Below, piece by piece: positions 12,330 through 21,631 of a stretch of DNA of 64,000 nucleotides. This DNA is from Orthonyx spaldingii. Its lineage: Eukaryota > Chordata > Aves > Passeriformes > Orthonychidae. A program made the position numbers and the translations under genes. The stretch covers positions 62,001-126,000 of the forward strand of contig VZTJ01005309.1 in assembly GCA_013397795.1 (NCBI GenBank). Reading direction: 5' to 3'. The notes under the pieces were generated by a model that ran no database searches, had not been told where the DNA came from, and was given only the letters and a program-made list of their open reading frames with translations. Positions within the stretch are counted from its first letter, which is position 1. Each line of letters begins with the position of its first letter.

Positions 12330-12514
12330 AAAAAACTTTTACGAGGTATCAGCACTTTTCTTTCATTAGTGGGGAAAGAAGGATGCAAAATACAAAACAG
12401 CAGTAGACTTTCAAAGTTTAAATAGACAGGTCTGAGTGCCTGAAGGTGCTCTTCCATTTTAGTTTAACCCTCCAAAGAAGTACTCTGATCCCTTTTCACT
12501 GCTGATCAGCAAGG
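12330..12514 (+). other. GJA1: GJA1 exon 1, non-coding (5'UTR)
   Basis: This is the untranslated first exon of connexin 43. It contains ttttacgaggtatcagcac, cttttctttcattag, aaacagcag and aaatagacaggtctgagtgc, segments I remember as conserved in the mammalian GJA1 leader. It ends at aagg followed by a strong splice donor, gtaagt, at 12515-12520. The two-exon plan, with a non-coding exon 1 and all coding sequence in exon 2, is the usual GJA1 structure. The 5' boundary is approximate (a start anywhere from ~12325 to ~12385 is possible). The 3' boundary is well supported by the donor. The exon contains one ATG, at 12383, which opens a 7-codon upstream ORF. Confidence 0.85.
12383..12406 (+). CDS. 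Upstream ORF in GJA1 leader (7 codons)
   Basis: ATG at 12383-12385 is followed by six codons and TAG at 12404-12406 (MQNTKQQ). It is the only ATG I find between the presumed transcription start and the GJA1 initiator. The context (aagg-atg-c) has a purine at -3 but no G at +4, so initiation would be moderate at best. It only matters if transcription starts upstream of 12383. The mammalian leader, as I recall it, lacks this ATG, so it may be lineage-specific. Confidence 0.35.
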   Translation: MQNTKQQ

Positions 12515-12609
12515 GTAAGTTGAAAGTTTTCCTTTTCCATTACTTTGTGTATCCCTTTTTTTTCCTCCTGAAAACACTTCTTTTACTTTTTTATTTTATT
12601 ACCCCCCCA

Positions 12610-12658
12610 NNNNNNNNNNNNNNNNNNNNNNNNNNNNNNNNNNNNNNNNNNNNNNNNN
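12610..12658. other. Assembly gap (49 N) in a poly-C context
   Basis: A run of N is bounded by accccccca on the left and ccccccccc on the right, 95 bases into GJA1 intron 1. The flanks suggest a C homopolymer or G-rich structure that was not resolved. Reading frames through the gap are meaningless. Confidence 0.98.
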
Positions 12659-13840
12659 CCCCCCCCCAAGAATTCTGTGGTATTGCGTTGAGAGTTGAAC
12701 TTGTTTGAAAACACACATCTCTAAACAGCGTGGATTCTCTTAAAGTGCTGTGTTCCAGCTTGGAGGATTTCTTTGCTTTCTTTTGTCATATTTCTATACA
12801 TTGTAGAAGTGCTGCAGTTTTACAACTTATAACCTTGTTCAACCAAAGGAGCAACTGCGGCGAAGTTGTGAGTGCCGGGCTGAGCTGCAGACTTGTTGCT
12901 GTAACAAGCGATTTCTCCCCTCCACTGCTCTCGGGCTAACTCAGCTCCTTTAAAGAAAAAGCCAAGATGCGCACTTCACCCTCTTCTGTTATACCAAAAT
13001 TGCATCAGAAGTTGGTAACAGAGAGACCTTGCCCTGAATGCGTCCCATTCCTTCCCCACACGTTTTGCTTTCATATGGAAATCCTGATTGATGCCTGATA
13101 GCTTGAGCAGAGCAAGGTTCTTAATTAGATGCCTTGTTAAATGCTGCAGCTACTGAAGTGGTGTCTTTCACGTGGTCTTCCTGATAAGTTTTTTCCTCCT
13201 TTTCTTTTAAAATAGATGTGATAAAATCCAGACGTAGGTTATGGATTTTTAACCTGGTTTGTATATAGTTACTCTGTTTTAGCAACCTCAGTGAGGGATT
13301 TTAGAGAAGGAATGTGGGATATCATGATATGCCTTACCACGTTGGCAATGTCTGTGAAAGTCTTGGATAGATATAAATGAAAGTTGTCTAGGAAGGACTG
13401 TACCTAATCCCTATATGACACATTCCCTGTATATTACCTTGAAGATTTAATTGTCAAAATGCAGAGGAAAAAATACTTGAGTAGTGTCTCTTGGAGAACT
13501 AAAAACCTTTTCATGTTGCAAGACTTGGAGTGATTCCTTGTAGCAATTGTTGCCTGCTGCTCACCAGTAGTTAAAAAGCACGAGGACGGAGGAAAAAGGA
13601 CCTTCAGCTGAAAGACAGACGAAGCAGAGAGTCTATCTTATCGAGTAACACACAAACAAGAATATTGTGTGCTTATAAGTGTCCTCATATTTTGCCTTGA
13701 GATAACCAGCAAGCCTCATGAAGCAGCATATTTTCTCTGAGGATTTCCTTTTCATTTTTGTACATGATACTTATGATGAAAAACTCTGGTAATGAGGACA
13801 AGAATGGGATGTGGACACCTTTATTCTGCTGTCCCTGTGT

Positions 13841-13842
<2 letters not shown>

Positions 13843-13871
<29 letters not shown>
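13843..13871 (+). repeat. (GT)n microsatellite
   Basis: About 14 uninterrupted GT units lie in GJA1 intron 1, preceded by tgtgtac and followed by cacat. Confidence 0.97.
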
Positions 13872-13872
<1 letters not shown>

Positions 13873-16800
13873 ACATAGGGAGCAAGTTAGAGGACTTGCG
13901 TGAAGCTTTCATCCTGCCATTTTTAACATCTGGACAGCACACTACGCGGCAGAATTTAAGCCTCTAGTCTTTGGGATGTTTACTGAAGTGTTTCTTTCAG
14001 AAACTTCAAAGCCAAACACTGGCGCTGACCCATGATACCTAACAAGCATTCAAATGGGAGAAAGGCAAGCAGCAGGATGGGTTCAGGAGAGGGAAGAGAG
14101 AGATGGACACAAGGGGTTTGATTTGCAACATAAAGCTGAATGCTTATACACACAGGAGCATAGACAGATTCAACACTGTAAAGTTATCTCAGCTCTCATA
14201 TTATGCAAGCCCAAGAGATTAATTTTATTTGTCTCTGCAATGAACCAAGGCCAAGGATTCCTGTGGGTATGGGGAAGGTTAGAGGACATTGAGCAATGCA
14301 TCTATTTCATTAGATATGTTGCTCTCTTTCCCCCAGTCTCTGGTATCTCTTTCCTATGTTACTCACTGTGTTTGTCTTATGTAGAGGCACCTGGGCTGTT
14401 GTTTGTGCCATTTATGTATTTAGACATCCAGTTTTCAAGATCCTCAAACAGGAGCATCAGAGGGCCTGAGGCCCCCTCAGGGAATTCAGTGTTCCTTCCC
14501 TTAATTCCAGAGTGACTCAGGAGAGGGATGAATCGGGACATGAACACAGAGGGCAGACCTGACTTGTACAACTAGAGAATGTGTAAGAAAGTGCTTACAG
14601 TTGCTTTTGCAAATATGCTTTATAATTAAATTAGATGGGGAGGGTACTACATGGGAGAGACAGAGGCTATGGGGTAGATCTGGTAGTGACTGACCACCAG
14701 CAGTATTGGCAGACAAAGAAAACACCACAGTTGTGACACTCTAAGTTCTAGTTACCGCAACCATTTTGTGCGTAACCTTTGTCTGGTGGATGAAATAAAC
14801 TGAAGCTCCTTTGCAGACCTATATATGAATTACACCTTCCCAAGGGAATGTCTGGAAGGCATTCGCTTATTTTTGTAAGATTTCGGAAAACTAGCCTTCT
14901 GTATTCCAACAGGTCTAAACCCAATGAGTTGTACATTTCAGCTGCTTTCTCTGTGATGCATGTTACTTTTGGGAAATGCCCAAGTTGATTTATGTTCAGG
15001 GTCCAAAGCCTTCTCTTTTGTTGTCTATGTGTGTGTGAGCACAAATAAAAAGATAGAATAGGTTGGAAAATCAAAGCTTTGGCCTGTTTCGTAATTACTT
15101 CAGCTGCACGACCCCATTTTAGAACCCACTCTAACCCTTACTGCTCTTCCATCCACTAGCATGTGACCTTCTAACACTGTAGTTAGACCTGGGACATTAC
15201 CACAGCTCTGAGTTTGCATTATTTTTCTTGGAAAATATGAACCAGATGACATGATGAATGCCATCCATAAAAAATAGTTCTAGAATTTCTTAATTGTGGC
15301 TTACAAATCAAATGTCTTATATATGTAGTCATCCTTAAACCCATGCAGATGAGTGCTGTCAGATCTCCTGCTGCTCTATGGATTTTTTTCCTGTCTTTAC
15401 CCATACACAGTAGGACCTGGAAGAAATCCATCTTTTAAAGACTGCTCTATTTTAATGCTGGGCCAGCATTAGTCTGCCTCAGAGAAGGTTATGATTCTGT
15501 AAAGTATTAATCAGTAGGAACTCATGAAATGCATGTACTCATCATCAGCCATATCCTTAAATTCCTGAAGTATTGATTTTGTATCAATTGAAGAGGCCAG
15601 CCTGTGTCATTCAGTGTACTCATTTAAGGTATTTGGAAGTGTTAAAACAAGCTAAAGTCCAGAATGCTAAAGAGCTATTTTTAAAGGTTATCTACCAACC
15701 ATTTCAAACTACTTACAAAACTAGAATACTTAAGTACCTGTTTGATACAAAACCTCTTTTTATACCAGATAAACAGATTGGTAATCAGTTAATAAAACTG
15801 GTCTTTCAGTGCCCTGAAAGTAAACAAGTTAGATCCGATGAATGAATTTTCTCTACAACAAAGCAAAGTACTGTGTTTCATAAAGCAATGGAATCCACTT
15901 AAGAAAAGGAATAATATATTTGTGCCACCACAAGGTTATCTGATTAACAGTACAATGTTTTGAATTGATGTGGGTTTTTTTATCACTGGCAAAGGCTAGC
16001 ATTAAGTGATCTCTTTTTGACAAAGTTGCTTTTCAGAACTATGTATGAGTAATTCAAGCATGGAATGTTTCCTCCTGGAGTTTATATTGCCAGCGGACAC
16101 AAATGAAACTTAGCAATTTTGCATAGTGAAGCAAATTAAAAAATAGGTAGTAAATTCTCCAAATATTGCAGGTGTGGGATTAAGTAGGTCAAAACTGAAG
16201 TAAATCATATTGCATTAATGAACCAGAGAGGAGTGTAATTAGAAAACAAACAACACATAACTGCCTAGAAATAACATATCCTCTGTTTTCTTAATCAGGC
16301 TTTCAATCTGAAATAACATTTAGACAGTAAAAAAGTATGTTGAGTCTGAGGAAAGTCTGTTAACCCAAAAGTTTCTAGTCGCTGGAAAGCTGACTAATTA
16401 AATCAAGAAGTTGTTATTTGAAAAATGCTCCTTCTGTCCACTTGCACTTCTAGGACATGGAGCAAACAGCTTGCCTTTAAAACAAACTTCACATGTTGTA
16501 TAGTTACAGACTGTTCTCTGTTTTAACAATCCCAGCCTGAGGAGGAACGTGGTCACATTTCATTCCAGCCTTTCCGGGGACCTCCGCACTTCTCTGCCTG
16601 ACTCCTTCTCTGCCGTCCCAGCCCAAAAAGACAAACTCACTTTTTCTGGGAAGGATGAAAGCTGAGGATGTGTCAGAGACAAACATGCTCTGTGTGCTCC
16701 TCCCGGCAGAGGCTTCAGTTTTAAAAGTTTTAAGCAGACCTGGTCCTTTGATGGCGTTTCATTCATGAGAAGAGCTAATTACATGAGGAAGGGTCAACAG

Positions 16801-18576
16801 GCTGCAGTGGGTGAACTTCAGAGCCAGCTGTTTAGGCAGATGGAGGAAATGGCCCTGGGATATTTTTCAGGGGTTCAAAGATAATTGGCATCTCAGAGCT
16901 ATCAGAGCGAGTACTTTAAACACTCGTCTCCCATTACTCTCTCAGACTCAGTGGCAGGAATGGTGTGTTTTTATTTGGCATCTATTGTTATGTTTGAGTT
17001 TGCCAGATTTATAATCTTGTGTTTCCAGTGACTCACCGCTTCTTGAAAGCAAGTCTCCTTGGTGCTAAAATTTCCTATTTTATGAATTAACTAAAAAGCA
17101 CTTTTTCTATAAATGACCTTCACTAGGGAATGTATCCATGATGCAGTGGGAAGGAAATCATTTGGACACTATCAAAACTGTTAGTACTAGGAAGGGATTA
17201 CTCAGCATCCATGGAACAAATATCTATGCCCAGCAGCATTCACATTAATAGGGAAACTTCATGATTATTTTTCCTTTTAAGTTCCTGATTTCACATGCTT
17301 TTTCATGTGGGTCAAGTTAAAATGTAAGTTTTTATAAGATTGCAGTTCTCCAGTTCATAAAAATCTATAGTGAAGTTTGTTTTTCTTAGGGATCTAGAAC
17401 ATCAAGCAAAAAATTTCATTTCTTGTATGTCATCCTGTGTATTTCCAGATATCCTGAGAAGCTACTGGTGTCCCAGAAATGCGCATTTTAAAACTCAAGT
17501 CAGGAAAGACAGTTTAAGCTTGCAGTGTTCAACACTTGGAATGCAAACTGCAAGCCAGCAGTCGCCTTACAAACAGAAAGAGCTTATTTACCTTTTTTTT
17601 TTCTTGCTAAGTCGTTTTTCCTTTCAAAACAAAGAAGGAATTTAAATACAAAAAGATGCAAATACAAACCTGAAACTACAAGGAATTAAGCAAATCACAG
17701 ATAAACAGGAATCCAGTTCCTCCAATATGGCAACATGATCTTAGCTGTGTTTCATGTATTTACTACTTTTGGTTCCTTCATAAAACTATAGGTAAAGAAC
17801 GCGTACTTTGATCTTTGTGATGCAAATACTAATGTATAAGCTTAATTTAGACAGCAACCATTTTTTCTGAAGTTGAGTAGAGTATAAACTTGGCATCATT
17901 AGGAACTATACTCTTAAATGTATTACATGCTATGAAGTGATAGGCAAGAGCTCAGTTTAATATTGCTGTGTAGGAAAAACTGTATATATTTCGCAAAACT
18001 AGAATTTTGGGTATGTGACCCTAATATTAACTTAAGGGAAGCTATGTATTTAGGTTATACCATGGTTTGCTTTTTTAGTGTCTGAAAGAGTGAACATAAA
18101 AATTACATTGAATGATCAATCCACACTGAAACGGAGAAATCGTTCGTATATTCCTAGCATATTTAGGCAGTGCCACTACTTAGTCCCACACCCTGCTTCA
18201 GCTGTGTGTCACAGCTGTTTTCCACCTGAGGCGGGTGTAGGTCATTGAACTGAGGCTGCCACCAAGGAAGCTGAGCCAACCACAGTGGTCACTGAGGGTT
18301 GTCATGGACTTCTTGAAAACTGGAGTGAAATTAGGAACTTTTTCCATTGTACTCTGAGACATTATATGTTACTTTCTCTTTTCAGTTTCCCTGACTTCCC
18401 ACTTCACCTGCAGACTAACTAAAACTCTGGTTTCTCTTCAAGCTGTGTAAAATACATTAATTACAACTAAGCTGACAGCACTGCTCTATTAGCATTTATC
18501 AATGATTTAGTGTACCAAAGGTATTAAATTTCTGCCTTAACCCTTGCTATTTTTTTTCCTTTGTGTCCTTGTTTAG

Positions 18577-18592
18577 CCAGCATCCTGTGAAG
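18577..18592 (+). other. GJA1: GJA1 exon 2, 5'UTR part
   Basis: Sixteen bases (ccagcatcctgtgaag) lie between the splice acceptor ttgtttag at 18569-18576 and the initiator ATG. An in-frame GTG at 18563 lies inside the polypyrimidine tract, so it belongs to the intron and is not a start. The -3 A and +4 G around the ATG give a strong initiation context. Confidence 0.85.
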
Positions 18593-19738
18593 ATGGGTGA
18601 TTGGAGTGCCTTGGGAAAACTTCTTGACAAGGTTCAAGCCTATTCTACTGCTGGAGGGAAAGTGTGGCTGTCTGTCCTCTTCATTTTCCGAATCTTGCTG
18701 TTGGGAACAGCAGTCGAATCTGCTTGGGGAGATGAACAGTCTGCATTCCGGTGTAACACTCAACAGCCTGGTTGTGAGAACGTCTGCTATGACAAGTCCT
18801 TTCCCATCTCCCATGTACGCTTTTGGGTTCTGCAGATCATATTTGTGTCTGTACCTACTCTTTTGTACCTGGCGCATGTGTTCTACGTAATGAGGAAAGA
18901 AGAGAAGCTGAACAAAAGAGAAGAAGAGCTTAAGGTAGTCGCCAATGATGGTGTGAATGTGGATATGCATCTCAAGCAAATAGAAATTAAGAAATTCAAG
19001 TATGGAATTGAAGAGCATGGCAAAGTGAAGATGCGTGGAGGACTGCTCCGTACTTATATCATCAGCATCCTGTTTAAATCTGTCTTTGAGGTGGCTTTCT
19101 TGCTCATACAGTGGTACATTTATGGGTTTAGCCTGAATGCCATCTACACCTGTGAGCGAGACCCATGCCCACACAGAGTGGACTGTTTCCTCTCCCGTCC
19201 AACTGAGAAAACCATCTTCATCCTCTTCATGCTAGTGGTGTCCTTGGTGTCTCTCGCCTTGAACATCATTGAGCTTTTTTACGTGTTCTTCAAGGGCGTC
19301 AAGGATCGTGTGAAAGGGAAAACCGACCCCTACTCCCACAGTGGTGCCATGAGCCCTTCCAAGGACTGTGGCTCCCCCAAATATGCTTATTACAATGGCT
19401 GCTCGTCACCGACTGCCCCCTTGTCTCCCATGTCTCCCCCAGGGTACAAGCTCGTTACTGGAGACAGGAACAATTCCTCCTGTCGTAACTACAATAAGCA
19501 AGCCAGTGAGCAAAACTGGGCCAACTACAGCGCAGAGCAGAACAGAATGGGGCAGGCTGGCAGCACCATCTCCAACTCCCACGCTCAGCCCTTCGACTTC
19601 ACCGATGAGCACCAGAACACGAAAAAACTGGCATCAGGACATGAGCTGCAGCCCCTCACCATTGTGGACCAGAGGCCTCCCAGCAGAGCCAGCAGCCGAG
19701 CCAGCAGCAGGCCTCGACCTGATGACCTGGAGATCTAA
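18593..19738 (+). CDS. GJA1: Gap junction alpha-1 protein (connexin 43)
   Basis: The gene is intact and intronless in its coding part, 381 residues long. Six subunits form a connexon in the plasma membrane, and two connexons dock between cells to pass ions and small metabolites. The start ATG gives the connexin N-terminus MGDWSALGKL. Four membrane segments lie at about 21-42, 76-98, 155-177 and 207-228. Extracellular loop 1 has Cys54, 61 and 65 and loop 2 has Cys187, 192 and 198, the six docking cysteines. The cytoplasmic tail keeps the proline-rich PLSPMSPPGYKL segment (277-287; SP sites 278 and 281, PPxY and YxxPhi around Tyr285), the SRASSRASSRPRPDD serine cluster (364-378) and C-terminal DLEI, the ZO-1 PDZ ligand. 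The tail is one residue shorter than the 382-residue mammalian protein, falling near 247-251. No frameshift or lost key residue is seen. Identification is essentially certain. Confidence 0.99.
   Translation: MGDWSALGKLLDKVQAYSTAGGKVWLSVLFIFRILLLGTAVESAWGDEQSAFRCNTQQPGCENVCYDKSFPISHVRFWVLQIIFVSVPTLLYLAHVFYVMRKEEKLNKREEELKVVANDGVNVDMHLKQIEIKKFKYGIEEHGKVKMRGGLLRTYIISILFKSVFEVAFLLIQWYIYGFSLNAIYTCERDPCPHRVDCFLSRPTEKTIFILFMLVVSLVSLALNIIELFYVFFKGVKDRVKGKTDPYSHSGAMSPSKDCGSPKYAYYNGCSSPTAPLSPMSPPGYKLVTGDRNNSSCRNYNKQASEQNWANYSAEQNRMGQAGSTISNSHAQPFDFTDEHQNTKKLASGHELQPLTIVDQRPPSRASSRASSRPRPDDLEI
19229..19738 (+). other. GJA1: Internal Met213 start giving the GJA1-20k tail fragment
   Basis: Met213 lies in transmembrane segment 4 (LFMLVV) at 19229-19231, the same residue number at which internal translation in mammals yields the 20-kDa C-terminal isoform GJA1-20k, a trafficking partner of full-length connexin 43. 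The sequence shows only that the codon is retained and in frame with the normal stop. Use in this species is inferred from the mammalian work. Confidence 0.5.
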
Positions 19739-20245
19739 GCTTCTTGCTGCAGTACTTGCTCAACTATGAAATGACGTGCATTGGAAGATGCCGTCAGTGC
19801 TGATCTTGTTCCAGTGGAGGTGGTACTTAACAGTCTCAAGCAGGAGATTTTAACAATCATAAAAAAAAAAAGCAAAACAAACAAGCAAACAAACTTTTAA
19901 AACACTTGCTGGTTCTTTGGGGGGTGTGGGGTTGGTGTGGGGTGGTACAATACACATTGATATTTAATGTAGCTGGTTTAAAGAATTTAAATACTAAAAA
20001 AAAAGGAAAAAGGATAGGTAGTACTAAGGTAAAGGGCTGTTTTTCTAGAAAGGCTGTAAATATCTGAGTGTATGTGTATGTGTGTACTATCATGGTCGTT
20101 TCTAAAGAATCTTCAGTAATACTAAAACCCAATAATAACTGAACTCACATTTGTCAGGGTGAAGTGCTACGTGAAGATGAAAACATTTTTCCTATTCAAC
20201 ATGCAAAAAAGTCCAGGATTGCCTCTGATCATTTCCCTGTCAAGA

Positions 20246-20253
20246 ACATTCCA
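20246..20253 (+). promoter_or_regulatory. miR-1/206 seed match, site 1
   Basis: ACATTCCA is a perfect 8-mer target for the miR-1/miR-206 seed in the GJA1 3'UTR. Connexin 43 is an established target of these muscle microRNAs through two 3'UTR sites. Here the match is seen, and repression is inferred. Confidence 0.65.
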
Positions 20254-21027
20254 TTCTTAGAAAGTGCACTTTGAAGGTAAACTTTCCTACATGGTCCTCC
20301 AGGTTGTTGGAAGGTTCCTGTGAGGCCAACTTACAGTCTTTGAGTCGTTCAATTCAAATTTCAGGCATGGCCCACCAAGAAATACTTTGGTCACCTGCTC
20401 TTCCAACCCTTCACGCAGGTGTATTTTGTGATGTGCGTAAATGGGATGGCTCCACACACGTGGAACCCACAACGACACAATCTTGCCCAGAGCAATACTT
20501 GTGTCCTGCTACTCATGTAGAGTTTCTTTAGTATTATATAAAACACAGTTTGCTGCCACTTGCAGATTTAAGCATCAAAACAAGCAAGCAACCGCCTTTA
20601 GTGAATTTTATCACACCTTTATGTATACTAAGGGCGTACGTATGTGTGTGGATGTGGAGGTAAAGGTATACACAAAACACCCTCAGAAGTATAGGCTGAG
20701 AAATAAACGCACACAGGTTACTTGCAGTTGACACTTTCTCATGGATGTTGTGAAGATGTGGGCCACTATGGTGTTTACATTCTCTGGTTCCTTCAATGTA
20801 AGTGAAGCACATGTTGTTATATTTTTTTAATTCTATAAAATATTTTCCATGTATCCTCAATGGATGCTCTTTTAAAAATAAAAAATCTAAAGGGCCTAAT
20901 CCTGGGTGTCTTGCTCTGGAAAATCTTTCTTTAAAGTTGTTGGGAGTTTTGCCTCAACAAAGTCTGCAGGATCAAGCCCAAGATGTAGCGAACCATGTTC
21001 TTGCTGGCATGAATGATTTTCTTTTGT

Positions 21028-21079
21028 AGAAGTTAGGGGTGGAAAAGACCCATTAGGTCATCTAGCCAATCTCCCTGAT
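21028..21079 (-). mobile_element. Old CR1 3'-end remnant within the GJA1 3'UTR
   Basis: The sequence gaagttaggggtggaaaaga followed by cccattaggtcatctagcca and atctccctg resembles the antisense 3' end of an old CR1 copy (the ggtcatctag and ccccctg landmarks). It is only ~50 bases long and diverged. It lies in the transcribed 3'UTR, so it is part of the mature GJA1 mRNA if the distal poly(A) site is used. Confidence 0.6.
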
Positions 21080-21535
21080 AGGTAATAATGATGCTTGAAT
21101 GATAGAAGATGTAGTACTGTAAGCAAGCTTTAGTCTTTTATGTGAGAAACTTAGAAGAAGTGCTTTGTGCTGGATTAATAATAAACTATGCCTACATGGC
21201 TTTTGCAGTAACTGGTATTTTTCTTGTTCTAAATATTCACATTTACTGAACTGCAATGTCCACTGAGTTTGACAGTTAGGTCTTTCTAGATGGCTCTAGC
21301 AACTTTAGTGTTTACAGTTAGATTATGTTTGAAATGCAAGTGAAGTTGAAAGGATTTTTAAAGAGTACAATTCTAGCTAATTTATTTGAAATATATGCTA
21401 AAGAAATCTACCAGTTTCTTCAAATGCATAGCCTCTTAGCTGAACACAGATTTACCAAGGAAATACATAGCTTGGTTTCATTTTGCAGCAACACAGATAA
21501 ATTGTTTCATTTAATGCATTATATTAATTTGTTTG

Positions 21536-21543
21536 ACATTCCA
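21536..21543 (+). promoter_or_regulatory. miR-1/206 seed match, site 2
   Basis: This is a second perfect ACATTCCA 8-mer, about 90 bases before the poly(A) signal. The paired proximal and distal sites mirror the arrangement reported for mammalian GJA1. Confidence 0.65.
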
Positions 21544-21625
21544 TGTTAAACTACTGTTGTCTTCAACTTCATTGCATGTATGCAACCATAGTTTGTCGGA
21601 TCATGTTGTCTGGAGAACATTAGTC

Positions 21626-21631
21626 AATAAA
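21626..21631 (+). terminator. GJA1: GJA1 distal polyadenylation signal
   Basis: A canonical aataaa lies in gtcaataaagttttaattta, followed by a T-rich stretch. Cleavage is expected near 21,645-21,655. Surrounding bases match the conserved 3' terminus of GJA1 as I recall it. Confidence 0.85.

Larger units (their letters stand above)
12515..18576 (+). other. GJA1: GJA1 intron 1 (within the 5'UTR)
   Basis: This ~6.06-kb intron is bounded by gtaagt at 12515 and by a polypyrimidine tract ending ttgtttag at 18576. It contains a 49-base assembly gap at 12610-12658 flanked by C-runs, and a (GT)n run at 13843-13871. No coding frame is convincing. The longest, at 14054-14515 (153 codons, +), matches no family I recognise and lies in an intron. 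A GC-richer patch at about 16,500-16,720 stands out from its surroundings and might be regulatory, without further evidence. Confidence 0.85.

Noticed and set aside
12520..12708. Frame spanning the 49-N gap near GJA1 exon 1
   Set aside because: It is interrupted by N and flanked by homopolymers in an intron.
14054..14515. 153-codon + strand frame
   Set aside because: It sits inside GJA1 intron 1, has no recognisable motif and no splice or promoter support, and a frame this long is expected occasionally in 64 kb.
18563..18592. In-frame 10-residue N-terminal extension of connexin 43 starting at a GTG
   Set aside because: GTG at 18563 lies in the polypyrimidine tract of the intron acceptor. 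Connexins start at MGDW, and the ATG at 18593 has a strong context.
18524..19174. 216-codon minus-strand open frame
   Set aside because: It lies antisense to the well-supported connexin 43 coding sequence. It is a shadow frame with no recognisable protein features of its own.
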